Positions 1 through 7,066 of a stretch of 30,187 nucleotides of DNA are shown here, piece after piece. Source of the DNA: Dokdonella_A sp039926425 (lineage in GTDB: Bacteria; Pseudomonadota; Gammaproteobacteria; Xanthomonadales; Rhodanobacteraceae); contig NZ_JBDSWZ010000201.1 in the NCBI RefSeq assembly GCF_039926425.1, positions 1 to 30,187 on the forward strand. Reading direction: 5' to 3'. Under the pieces are notes generated by a model, which had not been told where the DNA came from, made no database searches, and worked only from the letters and a program-made list of their open reading frames with translations. Both the position numbers and the translations under genes were made by a program. The number at the start of each line of letters is the position of its first letter. The first letter of the stretch is position 1.

Positions 1-201
1 AACGGTGAAATCACCTTGAGCGCCACCGCCAATGAAATTTCAGGTTGCTACGCCGTGACTGCTACGGTTGATGGTGTCACGCAGAGGGCGATCTTCAGCC
101 TGCGCAATTACACGCCTGACCAGATCAACAAGATGCTCGACTCTGGCATCGACATGGCGCTCGTTCTGCAGGATTCCATCTACTGCAACGGGTTTGAATG
201 A
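1..201 (+). CDS. C-terminal end of an Ig-like-repeat exported/surface protein (partial)
   Basis: The reading frame is open from base 1 and ends with TGA at 199-201, so only the last 66 residues are visible. The stretch around ATANEISGCYAVTATVDG followed by FSLRN matches the usual rhythm of bacterial Ig-like (Big/invasin-type) repeats, 'ATAN..aGsY.VTA.v.g....FsL.N'. A short linker then leads to the final residues DSIYCNGFE. I recall similar '(I/L)F.(N/D)GFE' endings on many exported Xanthomonadales proteins, which would fit a shared C-terminal tail, but that is from memory. The gene's start and overall function lie outside the window. Location at the cell surface or outside the cell is inferred. 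Confidence 0.65.
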   Translation, partial: NGEITLSATANEISGCYAVTATVDGVTQRAIFSLRNYTPDQINKMLDSGIDMALVLQDSIYCNGFE

Positions 202-268
202 TCCGCACGAACTGAACGATTTTTGCAAGACCGGGAACCGGCCCGAGATCGACAAGAAACCCGAGGTA

Positions 269-286
269 GTGGCGTATTCGACCTGC
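269..286 (+). repeat. Short direct repeat A, copy 1
   Basis: The 18-mer gtggcgtattcgacctgc recurs at 443-460 with two C/T differences. The spacing of 174 bases matches that of repeat B copies 1 and 2 (173 bases), so both belong to one diverged, roughly 170-base duplicated unit. Confidence 0.5.
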
Positions 287-335
287 TCGTGACGCTCGCC
301 AAGGCCTGGCCCCAGGGCACGGCGAACGGAGCGGA

Positions 336-355
336 CAGGGAGACCACAGATAGGG
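336..355 (+). repeat. Short direct repeat B, copy 1
   Basis: cagggagaccacagataggg. Copy 3 at 670-689 matches at 19 of 20 positions. Copy 2 at 509-528 is the same motif with one substitution and a one-base insertion. The copies start 173 and 161 bases apart. Confidence 0.6.
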
Positions 356-442
356 TGACGAAATGGTCAGAAGGCCGTTCCCGGTAGCGCGAACCTCTCA
401 ACACGTTTTGCAACGCCCCTTGTGGTGCGAACAACTGATGCA

Positions 443-460
443 GTGGCGCATTCGACTTGC
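443..460 (+). repeat. Short direct repeat A, copy 2
   Basis: gtggcgcattcgacttgc, the partner of 269-286. It lies 66 bases before repeat B copy 2, just as copy 1 lies 67 bases before repeat B copy 1. I could not find a third copy at the matching place before repeat B copy 3. Confidence 0.5.
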
Positions 461-508
461 AGGAACTCCTCACGCCAACCCGCATTTCGGGATCAGCCAG
501 AGATTCAG

Positions 509-528
509 CAGGGAGTCCACCAGATAGG
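509..528 (+). repeat. Short direct repeat B, copy 2 (diverged)
   Basis: cagggagtccaccagatagg. It has the same core as the copies at 336 and 670, with one substitution and one inserted base. Copies 2 and 3 are both followed within a few bases by TTGAAC/TTGAACTC, so the unit extends past the 20-mer. Confidence 0.5.
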
Positions 529-669
529 TTGAACCGAGCCCAAGCCCCGACGATTGCCACCGGCGCAACGACCCACCTGACGACGCAGTCCCGATGTACT
601 GACGCACCCACCTGTGTCGATGAGCGAATCCACCGAAACCTGAAACGAGGGCCGGCAGATCCATTCGCG

Positions 670-689
670 CAGGGAGATCACAGATAGGG
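670..689 (+). repeat. Short direct repeat B, copy 3
   Basis: cagggagatcacagataggg differs from copy 1 at one base. It lies about 50 bases upstream of the intrinsic terminator at 738-770, so any transcript ending there would contain all three copies. Confidence 0.6.
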
Positions 690-737
690 ATTGAACTCGA
701 CAGCGAATGGCACATCCGGCATTTGATTCACTCACAC

Positions 738-770
738 CCGGCGAATCACTTGGATCCGCCGGTTTTTTTT
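738..770 (+). terminator. Strong rho-independent terminator
   Basis: The stem pairs CCGGCG (738-743) with CGCCGG (757-762) and continues, after one A/C mismatch, with ATC (745-747) against GAT (753-755). The loop is ACTTG. Eight consecutive T follow (763-770). The polarity fits plus-strand transcription only. The nearest upstream coding region ends at 201, so the terminated transcript carries at least 530 untranslated bases or starts inside the gap. Confidence 0.8.
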
Positions 771-947
771 GGCTCCGCATCAGACGGGTCACCTACGCGC
801 CACGTTTGTCGGCAGCGCAGCCGAAGCCTTTACCCTGACCCGGCCCGACACGCTTTCGCGCCTCGGCACGATTTTCGCTTTGTCCTCAGTTCCTCAGGGG
901 AAAATCCCCCAAATCGCTGAAAAGGAACGGATTATGCTCGGATGCAC

Positions 948-975
948 TTGTCATTTGGCGTACCCTTGGTATAAG
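948..975 (+). promoter_or_regulatory. Sigma70-like promoter with extended -10, ahead of the signalling cluster
   Basis: The -35 is TTGTCA (948-953) and the -10 is TATAAG (970-975), with a 16-base spacer that ends in TGG (967-969), an extended -10. Transcription would begin near 982, leaving about 44 untranslated bases before the GTG at 1026. It is the best promoter match I see upstream of the 1026-7698 genes. Confidence 0.6.
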
Positions 976-1025
976 CCGATGGAACAAGGCGATTCATTGC
1001 GCAGCAGCGGCACAGGGGCGGAAAC

Positions 1026-1928
1026 GTGATCATCCAAAGTCGATATTCCGCCGTGCTCGCCGTCCTCGGCGCGCTGGGGTGCCTATGTGCGAATCCTGCG
1101 CGTGCCGCGGTCATCGTGAGTGTCACGGGAAACGTTGCGCACGCCCAGATCTCGCTTGCGAATGGCGCCAATACCTATGACGCGGAAGTGACGATCACGT
1201 TCGACACGCCGCTCAACCTGGACGCACAAAGTCTGAATTTGACGGCGGAACTGGTCAACCCCAACGATCCGATCCTGACCGCACGCTTCGCCAATGTGGC
1301 AGGCGTGGTCGTTGACCCCGCGTTTCCAATGATGATCACTGTGGAACCGCCGAATCTGGGGTGGCTCTTCAAGACGAATTTCGACGGCAACGAGGATGGC
1401 ACGGGCATGCTGTCGTTCCTCAACGACTATCAGGTGGAAATTCACACCGCGAACCTCACGTTTGTACAGAACAGCCGCTACCGGATACTCAAAGCCCCAG
1501 TGGGCGGCCTTTTCGGGGACATCACCGAGGACGTACTGAGCGGAAGTGTCCGCACGCGCGGTCGCGGCGGCGCGTTTTCCCAGTTCGTTGTGGTCGAGGA
1601 CAATCGGCTCGTGCTGACGGTCGTACTTGGAAAGATCGTCGACCTCGATGTGAGAATTCTGGCTGCCGCTTTGAACAACGTCTTGCAGGGCGATCTGCTG
1701 GGCTTGTTGAGCCAAGTGCAACTGCTGGTCTTGCTGGACGTCGGCGCCGCCATTTCTGCGCTTGACGAACTGATCCTCGAAATTCAGATCGGTGCCACGA
1801 ACGGCGACATCGCGAATGTCTGGCAGGCAGACCATTCCGTGACCAATGACGCTGGCGAGATGCTCAGCCTGGCCAAGACCTTGCGTTTTTCGCTCGTTCG
1901 ACTGCAAGGTGGCGCTTCGAATCCCTGA
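1026..1928 (+). CDS. Exported protein of unknown function
   Basis: Protein of 300 residues. The GTG start is chosen because AGGGG (1014-1018) lies seven bases upstream and the frame opens straight into a signal peptide. That signal has a basic N-terminus, a hydrophobic core around residues 8-20 and a PARAA cleavage site near residue 28. The mature part looks beta-rich, with many alternating hydrophobic/polar stretches and a TYDAEVTITFD segment near residues 50-60. A leucine/valine-rich, probably helical segment follows around residues 200-255. No cysteines, metal motifs, lipobox or membrane anchor are visible in the mature protein, so a soluble periplasmic or secreted protein is likely. I do not recognise the family. 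It is the first gene of a same-strand signalling cluster and ends 10 bases before the FHA gene, so it may be the envelope-side input or a client. That role is inferred from position only. Confidence 0.75.
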   Translation: MIIQSRYSAVLAVLGALGCLCANPARAAVIVSVTGNVAHAQISLANGANTYDAEVTITFDTPLNLDAQSLNLTAELVNPNDPILTARFANVAGVVVDPAFPMMITVEPPNLGWLFKTNFDGNEDGTGMLSFLNDYQVEIHTANLTFVQNSRYRILKAPVGGLFGDITEDVLSGSVRTRGRGGAFSQFVVVEDNRLVLTVVLGKIVDLDVRILAAALNNVLQGDLLGLLSQVQLLVLLDVGAAISALDELILEIQIGATNGDIANVWQADHSVTNDAGEMLSLAKTLRFSLVRLQGGASNP

Positions 1929-1938
1929 CCCAGCCGCC

Positions 1939-2841
1939 ATGCCCGCCCGCTTTTGCGCCTATCCTCCGGACAATGCCGCGGTCATGCGGGTGCTTGAAGA
2001 TGGCCGAAACTATACGATCGGTCGTTCGTCGGACTGCGAGATTCGACTCGACCATCGATCGATCTCGCGCCAGCATGGAGAGTTGAAGGGCAGTGACGGC
2101 TCGTGGCTTCTGCACGACACCGGCAGCAAGAACGGCATCAGCGTTGAAGGCCGGCTGACGGGCCGCGCCGAGTTCATCAACTTGACCTGGTTCATGATCG
2201 GAGACATCAGCTGTTCTCTGGAACCACTGGACGCGGTCGCGGGGGCTGCGGCCGTCGCAAGTTCCGAGAGCAGGCGATCAATGTCGCGGGCGCTGTCCGC
2301 TCGATTGCTCCCTCAACTCGGAATTGGGGCGCTGATACCGCAAACGCTCGACATGGTGCTCCAATTGACGGGCCTGGAGCGCGGTTTCGTTCTGTATGCA
2401 CCCGACGGCGAAACTCTTCGAGTGCATGCGACGCGAGGACTTCGCGTCGATGACCTCTCCAACAGGCACTTTGCCGGGAGCGCCGCGGCCGTCGAACAGG
2501 CGCTTACGACCCGCGAGTATGTGGTCTGCGTTGATACCAATGATTCTCCGTGGCTTGCTGCCCGCCCCAGTGTGCGACTGGGCGGCATCCGCTCGCTCCT
2601 CTGCATGCCGCTGACACTCAGCCACCGCTCAATCGGTGTGCTTTATGCGGACAGCCGACTACCCGGCCCACCTATCACGGAACTCGACATCGAACTGGTG
2701 GAGAATGTGACCCGGCATGCAGCGGCGGCCATCGAGGCGGCCCGTTTGGAAGACCGCATCGCCGACGCACTTCGCAGCGCAGCGAGTATTGGGGTGCAAC
2801 CACCCGCTTGGACAGACCTGGTGTCCGACGCCACCCGCTAA
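1939..2841 (+). CDS. FHA–GAF domain signalling protein
   Basis: Protein of 300 residues, cytoplasmic (no signal or membrane segment). An N-terminal FHA domain (about residues 5-95) shows the phosphothreonine-binding signature: IGRSSDCEIRL near residues 27-37, SISRQHGEL, and GSKNG. A GAF-like domain follows (about 120-270), with alternating strands and the typical late segment SLLCMPLTLS…GVLYADS, then a helical end. FHA domains bind phosphothreonine peptides; GAF domains bind small ligands or mediate dimerisation. The next gene is a Ser/Thr kinase, so this protein is a good candidate for its substrate or adaptor. The ATG at 1939 is chosen because it places the first FHA strand (RFCAYPP) at the N-terminus. 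An earlier in-frame start would overlap the upstream gene by 83 bases, and the ATG at 1984 would cut into the FHA domain. No clear ribosome binding site is visible. Confidence 0.85.
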   Translation: MPARFCAYPPDNAAVMRVLEDGRNYTIGRSSDCEIRLDHRSISRQHGELKGSDGSWLLHDTGSKNGISVEGRLTGRAEFINLTWFMIGDISCSLEPLDAVAGAAAVASSESRRSMSRALSARLLPQLGIGALIPQTLDMVLQLTGLERGFVLYAPDGETLRVHATRGLRVDDLSNRHFAGSAAAVEQALTTREYVVCVDTNDSPWLAARPSVRLGGIRSLLCMPLTLSHRSIGVLYADSRLPGPPITELDIELVENVTRHAAAAIEAARLEDRIADALRSAASIGVQPPAWTDLVSDATR

Positions 2842-2919
2842 AGACGAAGCACAACGGGGATCTCCCTCGCGGACCTGGGCACCTGTCGCGCACGCCCTTT
2901 TCCGCGCTATCGTGCGCCG

Positions 2920-5900
2920 ATGACGCGAGAAACAGTCCTTCCTGTCGACCAGGCCGCCACAATGACCGGCGTCATCATCGGCAGCGAACTTCGTGCCGGT
3001 GATGTTCTGGGTGGAAGGTTCAGGATCCAGTCGCTCATCGGCATCGGCGGCATGGGAGTCGTGTACCGCGCCTTTGACCAGTCGCTTGACATAGAAGTCG
3101 CGCTCAAGTTGCTACGCCCCGAGTTGGCGCGCCGTCCTGACGCATTCGCGAGCTTCCGTCGCGAGCTCCTGCTCGCCAGGCAAGTTTCCAGTCCTCACGT
3201 TGTACGCATCCACGATATTTCGGAGGACAACGGACGCTGGTTCATCAGCATGGACTACATCTCGGGCGAATCGCTCGAACAGCGGCTGGATCGCTCACGC
3301 GCCCTGCCTTTGAACGAGGCCCTCGCGATCACGCACGGCCTTCTCGATGGCTTGGCCGCCGCGCACCTCAAGGGGGTTGTTCATCGCGATCTGAAACCCG
3401 CCAATGTGCTTCTCGGCCCCGACGGCAATGCCTACATCAGTGATTTCGGAATCGCCCGAAGCCTCGGAGCCACTGGCCTGACGCAGACGGGCATGATCGT
3501 CGGAACGCCCGAATACCTGTCGCCCGAACAGGCGCGAGGCCAGGTGATCGACGCGCGGAGCGATCTCTACACGGTTGGCCTCATCCTCTATGAAATGCTC
3601 GTCGGGGAACTGCCATTCTCGGGCGGTACGCCGGCGGAAACCGTCATGCAGCGCATCTTGAGGCCACCGCCGTCACTCGCGAAGGCGCGCCCGGATCTTC
3701 CGCGCTGGCTGCATGCGTTCAGCAACAGTCTTCTCGCGATCAATCCCGCACATCGTCTGAATTCGGCAAAGTCCGCGATGCGCGCAATGGATACCCGCCG
3801 GGTGCCGCGGCGTCCTGTCGATTGGCGAGTCGTCGCAACGTCGATGGCCGTCGCCCTCGCGCTCGGTGGCGCGGGCGTCGCAATTTGGCGCCATCCCGAT
3901 TTCGTGTCCAGGCTGCTTGCTCCCGTCGCGGTGCGCGTGCCCAGGATTGCGCTGCTGCCGTTGAACGCGCCGGGTGACGATGTCGAGCTTGCCGCAGTAG
4001 CCAGAGCAGTCGATGCGCACTTGCGCGCGTGGATGCGCGGCGATCGCGCACTGGCCATCGTGCCACGGCGGCGGATTCTCGATGCGCTGCAGCGCGTCGC
4101 TCCCGACACGTCTCCGGATGCGTTCACCCACCAGTTGCCGGAAATCGCCCAAGCAGCAAATGCCACGCGGCTGTTCACGGGTTCGATTGTGCGCGCTGGA
4201 AATGGACAGATGAAACTGGAGCTGACAGAGCCCGATGCGCCGGCATCCAAAGTCCTGCTCGAACTGGAAGCGCGGAGCGTTGACGAACTGCTGGAGAAAT
4301 ACCTTCAGAAGGCCGGAGCCGCCTTGAGTTCCCAGGATTGGCAACCCGGACCGCCGCCGGCACTTTCGTCCGAGGCAATGGAGCCACTGGGGCGAGCACT
4401 TCTTGCGCTCGACGCTCACCACGCCGACGCGGCAGCCGCTCAACTTGCCAAGACACTCCCTCCGCCGGACAAGAGCGCACTGGTCGAATCGGCTCGACTC
4501 GATGCGGAAGAGCAAGCCGGTCACGTTCTGGCGGCTCAGACGATTCGCAGCGCGATCATCACGCAGTTTGCCGCAACTGGCGGACCGGTCGCGGCTGAAC
4601 TTTATGCGCGATCCCTGGCTGGCGAAGGCCAGGGACGCAAAGCCTCGCAAGCACTCGAAACAAGTATAAACATGTACCCCAATGACGCTTCGCTGGCGTT
4701 GTTGAACGCCGAGACGCACGCAGACAGCGGCCGTGGCGAGCAGGCGATGGACCTCTTCAAGGCCATTGTGCGTAACGACGACCAGGACGCGCGCGCATGG
4801 TACTTGCTCGGGCGCACGGGAATTCAGCAGGGGCAGCCGCGAATCGCCGTCGACGACTATCTGCTTCGCGCGTTGGTCCTCTTTACACGTAGCGGAGACA
4901 TGGCGGCGGAAGCGGAAACTCGAAACGCACTCGGCTTGGGTTATGACCGCCTTGGGCAGCAGGATGCGGCGATCGAGCAGTACACCCGCGCCGCGGCAAT
5001 TCGCGAGAAAATGGGAGATGAGATCGGCCTGAGCAAGACGTTGCGCAACCTTGCCATCGTTGAATCCGTCGGGGGCCATCACGACGAAGCGCAACGCACG
5101 CTGGACAAGGCAAAGGCCATTCTTGAGCGAATCGGCGATCGTGCCAATCTCGCGGATCTGTACAACGATCGCGGAATCATCGACGAGGAGCGCGGCGATC
5201 TCCCGGCAGCGCTTTCGTCTTATCGGGAATCGCTGGCGATGCGCCGGCAGCTGGGCAACGAGGCTCTTGTCGCAGAAAGCCTCGACAACGTGGCCTTCAG
5301 CTCCTTCCAGCTCGGAATGTTCGACGACGCCCAGGTCTATTGGCAGCAGGCCCTCGCCACCTACGAAAAGCTCGATGACCGCGTACGCATGCTCACGGTG
5401 GAGCAAAACATGGGCGTGCTCGATCTTGCGCGCGGGCATTTCGTGGCCGCGCGCGAGCGCCTTGAGAAGACGCTCGCGCATGCGGAGTCCAGCCAACTCT
5501 CGGAACAAACGTCCGTAAGTCTCGTCCACTTGGCTGAACTTGCGTTCTTGCAGGGTCGGTATTCGGATTCGATCGCGAACGCCACGCAGGCCGCACAAAT
5601 TGCAGCGCGGCGGTCCGACCTTCGTACGGAAACCGGTGCGCAGTTGGTTTTGGCGCGCGTGTGGACTGCGCTTGGCAACACGATGCACGCCAGTACTCTT
5701 CTCGCATCGATCAATACTGATGCATTGGGCAGCGAACAGCAGGCAGCCTTTCTACTGGTTCGCGCACAAGAAGCGGTGCTCGCTTCCAATCCGAAGAGAG
5801 TGGCCACATTGCTGGACGAAGCGGCAACCTCGGCCGCAAAGGCTCACAGTGGCACGTTGGACCAGCAGATACGCTTGCAACGAACGAGGATGGCACTGGC

Positions 5901-6288
5901 ATCCGGGGACCTCCCGAAAGCGAAGAGCCTGCTCGCGGACTTCGGTGGCGACACCGGCAAGGTCAATGAAATTCCGCTGCGACTGCAATGGCTCGAATTG
6001 GAAACGGCAGCCGCTCTGAAGAGTGAAAACACGTCTGCAGCAATCGCCCGCTACCGTCAGGCGCTCGCCTTGCTGGCTGACGTCGGCGACTATCGGCAGG
6101 CTTCGACCATCCATGAACTGGGCGCACGTGCCTTGCCAGCCGGCGTCGAGGCGGACGCTGCGCACGATGCCGCGAAAGCAGCGCGAGAGCAGCTGCTGGC
6201 GCAGGCGCCACCGGAAGATCACACTTCGCTCGAGGAACAGATGGACCGCCGATTGCGCGAGGAGGCGCCCGATGGCAATGCACACTGA
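2920..6288 (+). CDS. Membrane Ser/Thr protein kinase with TolB/CsgG-like region and TPR repeats
   Basis: Protein of 1122 residues. The N-terminal Hanks-type kinase domain (about 34-290) looks complete: glycine loop IGIGGMGVVY, ATP-binding Lys63, HRDLKPAN (155-162, catalytic Asp157), DFG (175-177), GTPEYLSPEQ (195-204) and a DARSDLY segment. A single hydrophobic segment (about 305-323) follows. By the family's usual topology the kinase is cytoplasmic and everything after residue 325 is periplasmic. Residues 340-460 (RIALLPLNAPGDD… and a later LFTGSIVRAG) resemble the TolB/CsgG/FlgO-type domain that often precedes TPRs in such proteins. The rest is helical repeat; clear TPR units of about 40 residues run roughly from 620 to 900. 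The last 17 bases overlap the histidine kinase gene. The start has no Shine-Dalgarno match; a TATCGT at 2908-2913 lies six bases before the ATG, so leaderless expression is possible. Confidence 0.93.
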   Translation: MTRETVLPVDQAATMTGVIIGSELRAGDVLGGRFRIQSLIGIGGMGVVYRAFDQSLDIEVALKLLRPELARRPDAFASFRRELLLARQVSSPHVVRIHDISEDNGRWFISMDYISGESLEQRLDRSRALPLNEALAITHGLLDGLAAAHLKGVVHRDLKPANVLLGPDGNAYISDFGIARSLGATGLTQTGMIVGTPEYLSPEQARGQVIDARSDLYTVGLILYEMLVGELPFSGGTPAETVMQRILRPPPSLAKARPDLPRWLHAFSNSLLAINPAHRLNSAKSAMRAMDTRRVPRRPVDWRVVATSMAVALALGGAGVAIWRHPDFVSRLLAPVAVRVPRIALLPLNAPGDDVELAAVARAVDAHLRAWMRGDRALAIVPRRRILDALQRVAPDTSPDAFTHQLPEIAQAANATRLFTGSIVRAGNGQMKLELTEPDAPASKVLLELEARSVDELLEKYLQKAGAALSSQDWQPGPPPALSSEAMEPLGRALLALDAHHADAAAAQLAKTLPPPDKSALVESARLDAEEQAGHVLAAQTIRSAIITQFAATGGPVAAELYARSLAGEGQGRKASQALETSINMYPNDASLALLNAETHADSGRGEQAMDLFKAIVRNDDQDARAWYLLGRTGIQQGQPRIAVDDYLLRALVLFTRSGDMAAEAETRNALGLGYDRLGQQDAAIEQYTRAAAIREKMGDEIGLSKTLRNLAIVESVGGHHDEAQRTLDKAKAILERIGDRANLADLYNDRGIIDEERGDLPAALSSYRESLAMRRQLGNEALVAESLDNVAFSSFQLGMFDDAQVYWQQALATYEKLDDRVRMLTVEQNMGVLDLARGHFVAARERLEKTLAHAESSQLSEQTSVSLVHLAELAFLQGRYSDSIANATQAAQIAARRSDLRTETGAQLVLARVWTALGNTMHASTLLASINTDALGSEQQAAFLLVRAQEAVLASNPKRVATLLDEAATSAAKAHSGTLDQQIRLQRTRMALASGDLPKAKSLLADFGGDTGKVNEIPLRLQWLELETAAALKSENTSAAIARYRQALALLADVGDYRQASTIHELGARALPAGVEADAAHDAAKAAREQLLAQAPPEDHTSLEEQMDRRLREEAPDGNAH

Positions 6289-7066
6289 TACCCCGATGGA
6301 GACCGGTCCGCTGCGCGAGCAGCTGGAGTCGCTGTTGCACGAACACCGCACGTTGATCGATCAGCTCCAGCACGGGCAGGATCATTTCCGCCAGCTCGCT
6401 CGCTCGGTGTGGCGGGTGCAGGAAGACGAACGGCGCCGCATTGCACACGAACTCCACGACGGCGTTGGGCACAACATCACCGCGCTGATCCACCTTCTCA
6501 CCGAGTCACTGGCGGCGCTCCCGCCAGAGTCGACCGATGTGCGGGCACTGGAACGATTGCGGCACGCGAAGGCGATTGCAGAGTCGACGCTGCAGGACAC
6601 GCGTTCGCTGTCGCGCTTGTTGCGACCGCAGATCCTCGACGATCTCGGGCTCGAACAGGCCTTGCGATGGCTGGCGCGGACGTTCACCGAGACGCACGAC
6701 CTGGACGTCGAGTTGTCGATCGAAGGTGACGTGCAGCTACTCGACGGCGATCGGTGCACGCTCGTGTTCCGCGTCGCCCAGGAATCGCTGGCAAATGTCG
6801 CGCGGCACGCACAAGCGCAGCGCGTCGATGTCGAATTGAAGCTGCGCGACGGCCTGGCTACCCTTTCGGTTCGCGACGACGGGCGCGGCGGCGATCCGGC
6901 GACCGCTCTCGCGCGCAGTGGCGCCAGCGAGAGCAGTGGCCTTGGAGGAATCCGCGATCGCGTTCGGCTCTTCGGCGGACGGCTCCATGTCGACTCGGCC
7001 GCCGGTAACGGTTTCTGCGTCACCGCGCATTTTCCGATCAACGACCCTGAGAGGCGTACGCCATGA
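6272..7066 (+). CDS. Soluble NarX/DesK-type sensor histidine kinase
   Basis: Protein of 264 residues. The start is fixed by a perfect AGGAGG (6260-6265) six bases before ATG 6272, which overlaps the end of the Ser/Thr kinase gene by 17 bases. Residues 14-50 look like a short coiled coil. The HisKA_3 phosphoacceptor box is RRIAHELHDGVGHN with His62 the expected phosphorylated residue. The HATPase domain shows the N box (FRVAQESLANVARHA) and the G boxes (DDGRGGD, SSGLGGIRDRVRLFGG). There is no membrane segment and no PAS, GAF, HAMP or periplasmic domain, so the protein must sense through a partner or a cytoplasmic cue. Its stop overlaps the regulator's start (ATGA at 7063-7066), making the regulator its likely phosphotransfer partner. 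Confidence 0.92.
   Translation: MAMHTDTPMETGPLREQLESLLHEHRTLIDQLQHGQDHFRQLARSVWRVQEDERRRIAHELHDGVGHNITALIHLLTESLAALPPESTDVRALERLRHAKAIAESTLQDTRSLSRLLRPQILDDLGLEQALRWLARTFTETHDLDVELSIEGDVQLLDGDRCTLVFRVAQESLANVARHAQAQRVDVELKLRDGLATLSVRDDGRGGDPATALARSGASESSGLGGIRDRVRLFGGRLHVDSAAGNGFCVTAHFPINDPERRTP

Larger units (their letters stand above)
202..1025. other. 824-base stretch without a convincing gene
   Basis: Open frames on both strands here are short and overlap one another. None shows a recognisable domain or a good start. The stretch holds diverged short direct repeats (269-286/443-460 and 336-355/509-528/670-689), a strong plus-strand intrinsic terminator (738-770), a GGGGAAAATCCCC palindrome near 896-908 and a sigma70-like promoter (948-975). 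The terminator lies more than 530 bases past the nearest upstream stop codon. Either a long 3' untranslated region or an independent untranslated transcript would explain that. Confidence 0.6.

Noticed and set aside
180..611. 143-codon minus-strand open frame across the repeat region
   Set aside because: The translation is low in complexity and domain-free. The repeat units fall in different frames, so selection on this frame is unlikely.
336..689. CRISPR array or integron attC cassettes, considered for the repeated motif
   Set aside because: There are only three diverged copies at 161-173-base spacing, with no uniform spacers, no cas or integrase genes, and no attC-like core pairs.
1083..1940. 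285-codon minus-strand open frame
   Set aside because: It is antisense to the exported protein at 1026, whose signal peptide, ribosome binding site and promoter support the plus strand.
3673..5688. 671-codon minus-strand open frame
   Set aside because: It lies entirely inside the Ser/Thr kinase–TPR gene, with an Arg/Cys-rich, domain-free translation.
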